A stretch of DNA of 64,000 nucleotides from Coturnix japonica (Eukaryota; Chordata; Aves; Galliformes; Phasianidae). The position numbers were made by a program, and so were the translations under genes. The stretch lies in assembly GCF_001577835.2 (NCBI RefSeq), contig NW_015439867.1, positions 460,323 to 524,322 on the forward strand, given 5' to 3'. This document shows, piece by piece, positions 60,120 to 64,000 of this stretch. Each line of letters begins with the position of its first letter. The first letter of the stretch is position 1. The notes beneath the pieces were generated by a model. That model searched no databases, had not been told where the DNA came from, and worked only from the letters and a program-made list of their open reading frames with translations.

Positions 60120-60600
60120 CCCCCGCCCCCTCCCCTCTCAGCCCCACCAGCTGTAAACATGGATGGGGGCAGAAAGGACCCCCCTGTGCCCCCTCCATCC
60201 CACACACAAAACGGTGTGTTTGGGGGGGCTCCAATTCCCCATAACCCCCTCTGAAATCAACCGCCCCCCCCCCCCCCCAGCACCACGCGGGGCCGCGCGC
60301 CGGGGTCCCCCGCAACCCCCGGCCGGGGGGGGTCCCGTCCCCATCCCCACCGCGGGTGGGTTGTATTTGTTTGGGGGGGGGGAGGGGGACAAGAGCTGCG
60401 CCATCACTGCAGCCCCCACTGCCAGCCCCGATGAGCTCGGGGAGGGGAGGGGAGGGGGCAAAGCTGCGGTGCGAGTGCGGGAGGGCGGGGGGGGGTCCTG
60501 GTGCCGCGGCCGGTGTTTGTAACCCCCCCCCCCTCCGTCTCACCCAATTTCTTTGCTTTGTTTTATCCACCCCCGCCGCTCTCCGCCCCCCAACAGCGTT
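60120..60600 (+). promoter_or_regulatory. CpG-rich upstream region of zinc-finger gene
   Basis: A GC- and CpG-rich segment with G- and C-runs. It is followed at 60540-60594 by a pyrimidine-rich stretch ending in CAACAG, which could be a splice acceptor just before the ATG-containing exon. A 5' non-coding exon would then lie in this block. No TATA box is seen. Confidence 0.4.
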
Positions 60601-60616
60601 TTCCCGTCGGAGCGTG

Positions 60617-62077
60617 ATGGACGCAGAGGGGGGGCCCTCCGGCCCGGACCCCCCTCGGGACTCTGAAGGCGCTGCCACAGGTGAGCCCCCCCACCCCGTC
60701 ATCCCCCCACCAGGACCGGGCCGGGAAGCTGAGGGGGGGTCCCACGCGTGGGGGTGAGGGGTTGACCCGATCTTGGGGTGGGGGTCCTGGAGTGCTCTGA
60801 TCACACAGTGTGGGAGTGTCCCGGTGCCGGCGGGTGCCCGCATCCCATAATATGGCAGTATCTCAATAGCACAGCGGGAAGATGCCCTGATCCCATAAAG
60901 TGAGGATGTCTCACAGAGTGGGGACCCTAACCAATGTTAGGGTGCGGGGGTGTCCCCAAAGCAGGGAGGGGATGAGGAAGGGGCAGAGGGGGTGGAGAAA
61001 ATGTGGATAAAGGGATGGGAATGGAGTGGAGGAATTGGGAATTGGGGTGGGGAGGATGGAGAAGGGGAAAGAAGGGGGGAGGGGGTGGAAAAGGAACAGG
61101 GATGGAGCAGAGGGGGTGGGAAAAGCACAAAGGGGATGAAGAGTGGGATAAGAGTGGGGAAATGCAGGTGGAGGGGATGGAAAAGGGATGGAGAGGGGGC
61201 AGAGGTGGTGGAGGTGATGGGGAGAGGGGGGATGGAAATGGGGTGGAAAAGGGATTGGGACAGTGCAAAGGGGATAGAGAAGGGGAAGAGGACATGGAGA
61301 GGGTGATGGAAATGGGGGAGTAGGGATGGAGGGGATGCAAAGGGCACAGAGAAGGAGCAAAGGGAACAGGGAAGGCTCAGAAGGGGTGGGAAAGGCACAA
61401 AGGGGACGAAGAAGGTGTAAAGGGGACAAAGGAGGCATGAAGGGGATGGGGAAGGGGTGAAGGAGTCACAGCCCCACATCTCGGAGCCCAGCCGTGCTCT
61501 CCTTGCAGCCCATCCTGGCAGTGAGGCACCAGCTCGCCCTGCAAAGAGGCGTCGCAAAGCAGCAGCAGCAGCAGCGCAGCCCCATGGCAGAGCTTTGGGG
61601 CACCCACATGCTATGGGGCCACTGGAGGAGCTGTTGGGGTTACGGGGCGGACGCCTGCGCCCCACCATCTGCGGGGAGTGTGGGAAGGGCTTCAGCCGCA
61701 GCTCAGACCTGGTGAGACACCGCATCACCCACACCGGGGAGAAGCCCTACACTTGTGGGGCCTGCGGGAAGGGCTTCAGCCAGAACTCCAACCTGGTCAC
61801 CCACCAACGCATCCACACCGGGGAGAAACCCTACAGCTGTGGGACCTGCGGGAAGCGCTTCAGCGAGAGCTCGGCGCTCATCCAGCACCAGCGGACCCAC
61901 ACCGGAGAGAAACCCTATTCCTGCCCGGACTGCGGGAAGTGCTTCAGCCGCAGCTCACACCTCAACCGGCACCGACGGACCCACAGCGACGAGAAGCCCT
62001 ATATCTGCGTGGAGTGTGGGGAGGGGTTTCGCCACAAATCCCAGCTGCGCCGGCACCAGAAGCTGCACTCAACATAG
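60617..62077 (+). CDS. Five-finger C2H2 zinc-finger protein
   Basis: Probable nuclear DNA-binding protein of 210 residues from two coding exons, 60617-60680 and 61509-62077, joined in phase 1 (donor ACAG/GTGAGC, acceptor TTGCAG). The N-terminus (residues 1-70) is Gly/Pro/Ala-rich with a basic patch KRRRK at 34-38 followed by six alanines, a likely nuclear signal. Five consecutive C2H2 fingers start at C76, C104, C132, C160 and C188, with TGEKPY linkers; the fourth linker is SDEKPY. The protein ends two residues after the last finger. No KRAB, SCAN or BTB domain is seen. AATAAA lies at 62255-62260. In human the next zinc-finger gene beyond ASB8 is ZNF641, so orthology is possible but unproven; further 5' coding exons may exist upstream. 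Confidence 0.85.
60950..61450. repeat. Purine-rich GGGATGGA repeat in zinc-finger gene intron
   Basis: Degenerate units of about 15-30 bases rich in GGGATGGAAAAGG and GAGAGGGGG fill most of the 828-bp intron. Confidence 0.75.
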
Positions 62078-62429
62078 TGGGGACGTGGCTTTATGGGTGG
62101 GGAGCAGCGTTGGTCCCGGTCCCTTTATCTGTGTTCCCAGCATGGGGACTGTGGGGTGCTCAGCCCATCACCCAGAGACCCCAAAAGCTGATGGGTGGAA
62201 AGTGGGATGGGGTCATGGAGCGCAATGAGGGTGGTGGGATCTACAGCCCAAAGCAATAAAAGGTGCTGGAGCTGCACTGCCCGGCCGGGGTCGTGCTGTA
62301 GGGCAGCTGATGGGGCTGCGCTTTGTATGGGATGGATCAGTAGGGATGGATTTTCCAGTTCTCCCAGTTAGAGTGTGGTGCTGGCAGGAATAACACCTGC
62401 ACTGGTTGGCATGAGCCTGCATGTGTGGC

Positions 62430-62890
62430 TGGCATTGCGGGATGGGGATGGAGTGGAATGGGTTTGGGATGGGAATTGGGTGGGGATGATATGGGTTGGG
62501 TTTAGGGATGGGGATGGGACAGGATGGGGATGAGGATGAGAATAAGGATGAGGATGGCATGGGCTCAAGTAGGGATGGGGATGGGATGGGCTCAAGTAGG
62601 GATGGGATGGGGTTGAGAATGGGATGGGCTCAAATAGGGATGGGATGGGGATGAGAATGGGATGGGCTCAAATAGGGATGGGATGGGGATGAGAATGGGA
62701 TGGGCTCAGGGATTCAATGGGGATGAGAATGGGATGGGCTCAGATAGGGATGGGGATGTGGACAGGATGGGCTCAAATAGGGATGGGGATAGGGTGGGGA
62801 TGGGATGGGATCAAATAGAGATGGGATGGGGATGGGATGGGATCAAATAGGGATGGGGGTGGGATGGGGATGGGGATAGGATGGGGACAT
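62430..62890. repeat. About 37-bp GGGATGGGGATGAGAATGGGAT minisatellite
   Basis: About ten units containing GATGGGCTCAAATAGGGATGG, of variable length. It lies downstream of the zinc-finger gene poly(A) site. Confidence 0.85.
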
Positions 62891-63199
62891 AGGGCCCCGG
62901 GTCAGGAGGGGATTAAGGCCTCGCTGAGTGCTCAGCAGGCGCTGCCCTCATTGCATCATTTCCAGCCACGAATTAATGGGACGGGGAAGTGCTTGGGGTC
63001 AGATCCGGAGCCGTTACACAAAGCTGGAACGTGGGGCTGGGGGGAAGGGCTGCGTGTTTTTCCCCCATCCCCATCCAAAACGGTGCGGCAGCCCCTAGAA
63101 AAAGAAATAACAATAAGAGGGAAAAGGGAAAGAAACCTCAACTCTCAGCCTATGGCAGCTTTGGAGAAATAAATTATAAATAAATAAATGTGGAAAAAT
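62891..63199. other. Spacer without visible gene
   Basis: Unique sequence ending in an AT-rich piece with AAATAAATAAATG. No coding feature is supported. Confidence 0.5.
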
Positions 63200-63572
63200 G
63201 CCGGGGGGGGGGGGAGAGGGGCAGCGGTATTCTCTGCCCAATGACTGCGAGGGGTCGGGGATATGAGCAGCTGCCCCCCCCCCACCCGCCTCGTGCCCCC
63301 CCCCTTCATCTCCCGGCCCCGCCGCATCCGCCCGCCTCTCCCCGGGGCCGGGGGGGGTCCGGGTCTGCGCCTAGATCTTTCCTTGTTCCGGCGGCCCCCC
63401 CCAACGCCCCCCTCCCGTTTTTTTCCCCCCCCCCATCGCCGCCACCGCCGCTTCGCCGCCGCCTTCCCCCGAAGCCCTGAAACCGCTGGAAAACGCCCCA
63501 AAAACGCTCGCCCCCCCCACCCCAATTCCAGCTCCCCCTCCCCCTTTTCCAGCCGTGCTGCGATCCCCAGAG
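63200..63572 (+). other. Possible 5' exon of the next gene
   Basis: A CpG-rich block (CGCC repeats at 63430-63465) ends at a consensus donor, CCCAGAG/GTAAGC, with the junction after 63572. This looks like a non-coding first exon of a plus-strand gene continuing beyond the window. No coding similarity is visible. Confidence 0.4.
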
Positions 63573-64000
63573 GTAAGCGATGCGGGGGGGGGGATGCTCT
63601 TTAGGGACCCCTCCATTTTTTCTCGCTCGGTAGAATGGGGGTGACACGATGGGGGGCGAGCGAGTTGGTTTTCCTTTGTGCCTCGCGGCCACCGCCCCCC
63701 CCCCCCCCATAATAAACGCGTGTGGGGGAGGAAACTGAGGCACAGAGAGGGGTGGGGGGGCGGCATTGGGGTATTCCCAGCCCTGGGCTGACCCCCACCC
63801 ACCCCCCACAGCCCCGGTCCCCGGTTTGGGGGCGCTGGGCCCGGTTTGGGGCTCCGGGTTTGTTTGGGGAGGGGGGGGTCGCGCCCTGCCTCAGTTTCTC
63901 CATTATATGAGAGGCCTCCGCCGCCCCCCCCCGGGCTCCTGCTGCCCCCAGACTGGGGGGGAGCCTGGGGGGCAGGGTGGTGCTGGGCAGTGTTGGGGTA
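63573..64000. other. GC-rich sequence, possible first intron
   Basis: C- and G-run rich sequence without a supported gene. If the preceding block is an exon, this is its intron. Short frames here are not protein-like. Confidence 0.4.

Noticed and set aside
58882-60843. 653-codon open frame on the minus strand across the ASB8/zinc-finger intergenic region
   Set aside because: It is driven by the TGTAATGGGA array, whose 10-base unit yields HYIPLHPI-type repeats, and by CpG-rich DNA poor in stops. There is no protein family signal and it runs over two promoters.

Overview
The window is a gene-dense, GC-rich stretch of a bird genome, most likely a galliform (chicken-like) microchromosome. The evidence is vertebrate multi-exon genes with very short introns, CR1 LINE fragments as the only recognisable interspersed repeats, and abundant minisatellites. 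Gene order matches human 12q13.11: COL2A1 - SENP1 - PFKM - ASB8 - zinc-finger gene.

Layout. (1) 1-~940: probably the 3' end of an upstream plus-strand gene (TMEM106C by synteny only). (2) ~2290-21115, minus: COL2A1, complete. All 54 coding exons were placed by hand; they sum to 1490 codons plus stop, and exons 3-54 fit the expected pattern of 45/54/99/108/162-bp helix exons and 289/188/243/147-bp C-propeptide exons. Intron 1 holds a candidate SOX9-type enhancer. (3) 21190-30180: intergenic, with several minisatellites and no supported gene. (4) ~30181-45840, minus: SENP1, 16 coding exons (about 613 aa), catalytic triad intact. (5) 45841-46031: a short CpG/ETS promoter interval shared head-to-head with PFKM. 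(6) 47505-53484, plus: PFKM, 22 coding exons, 782 aa. Two upstream exons can splice in frame to give alternative N-termini. (7) 54968-58542, minus: ASB8, 3 coding exons, tail-to-tail with PFKM, with two CR1 copies filling much of its first intron. (8) 60617-62077, plus: a small two-exon, five-finger C2H2 zinc-finger gene. (9) 63200-63572: a CpG-rich block ending in a splice donor, possibly the first exon of the next gene.

Functionally the genes are independent: cartilage fibrillar collagen, SUMO protease, muscle-type phosphofructokinase, an ankyrin/SOCS-box ubiquitin-ligase adaptor and a zinc-finger protein. The more unusual content is non-coding or at gene starts: the candidate alternative PFKM N-termini, the compact inverted HMG-site pair in COL2A1 intron 1, a CR1-derived 43-bp tandem array inside COL2A1, a kilobase polypurine intron, and a minisatellite abutting the SENP1 first-exon donor. 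No retroviral or other capsid-bearing element was recognised.
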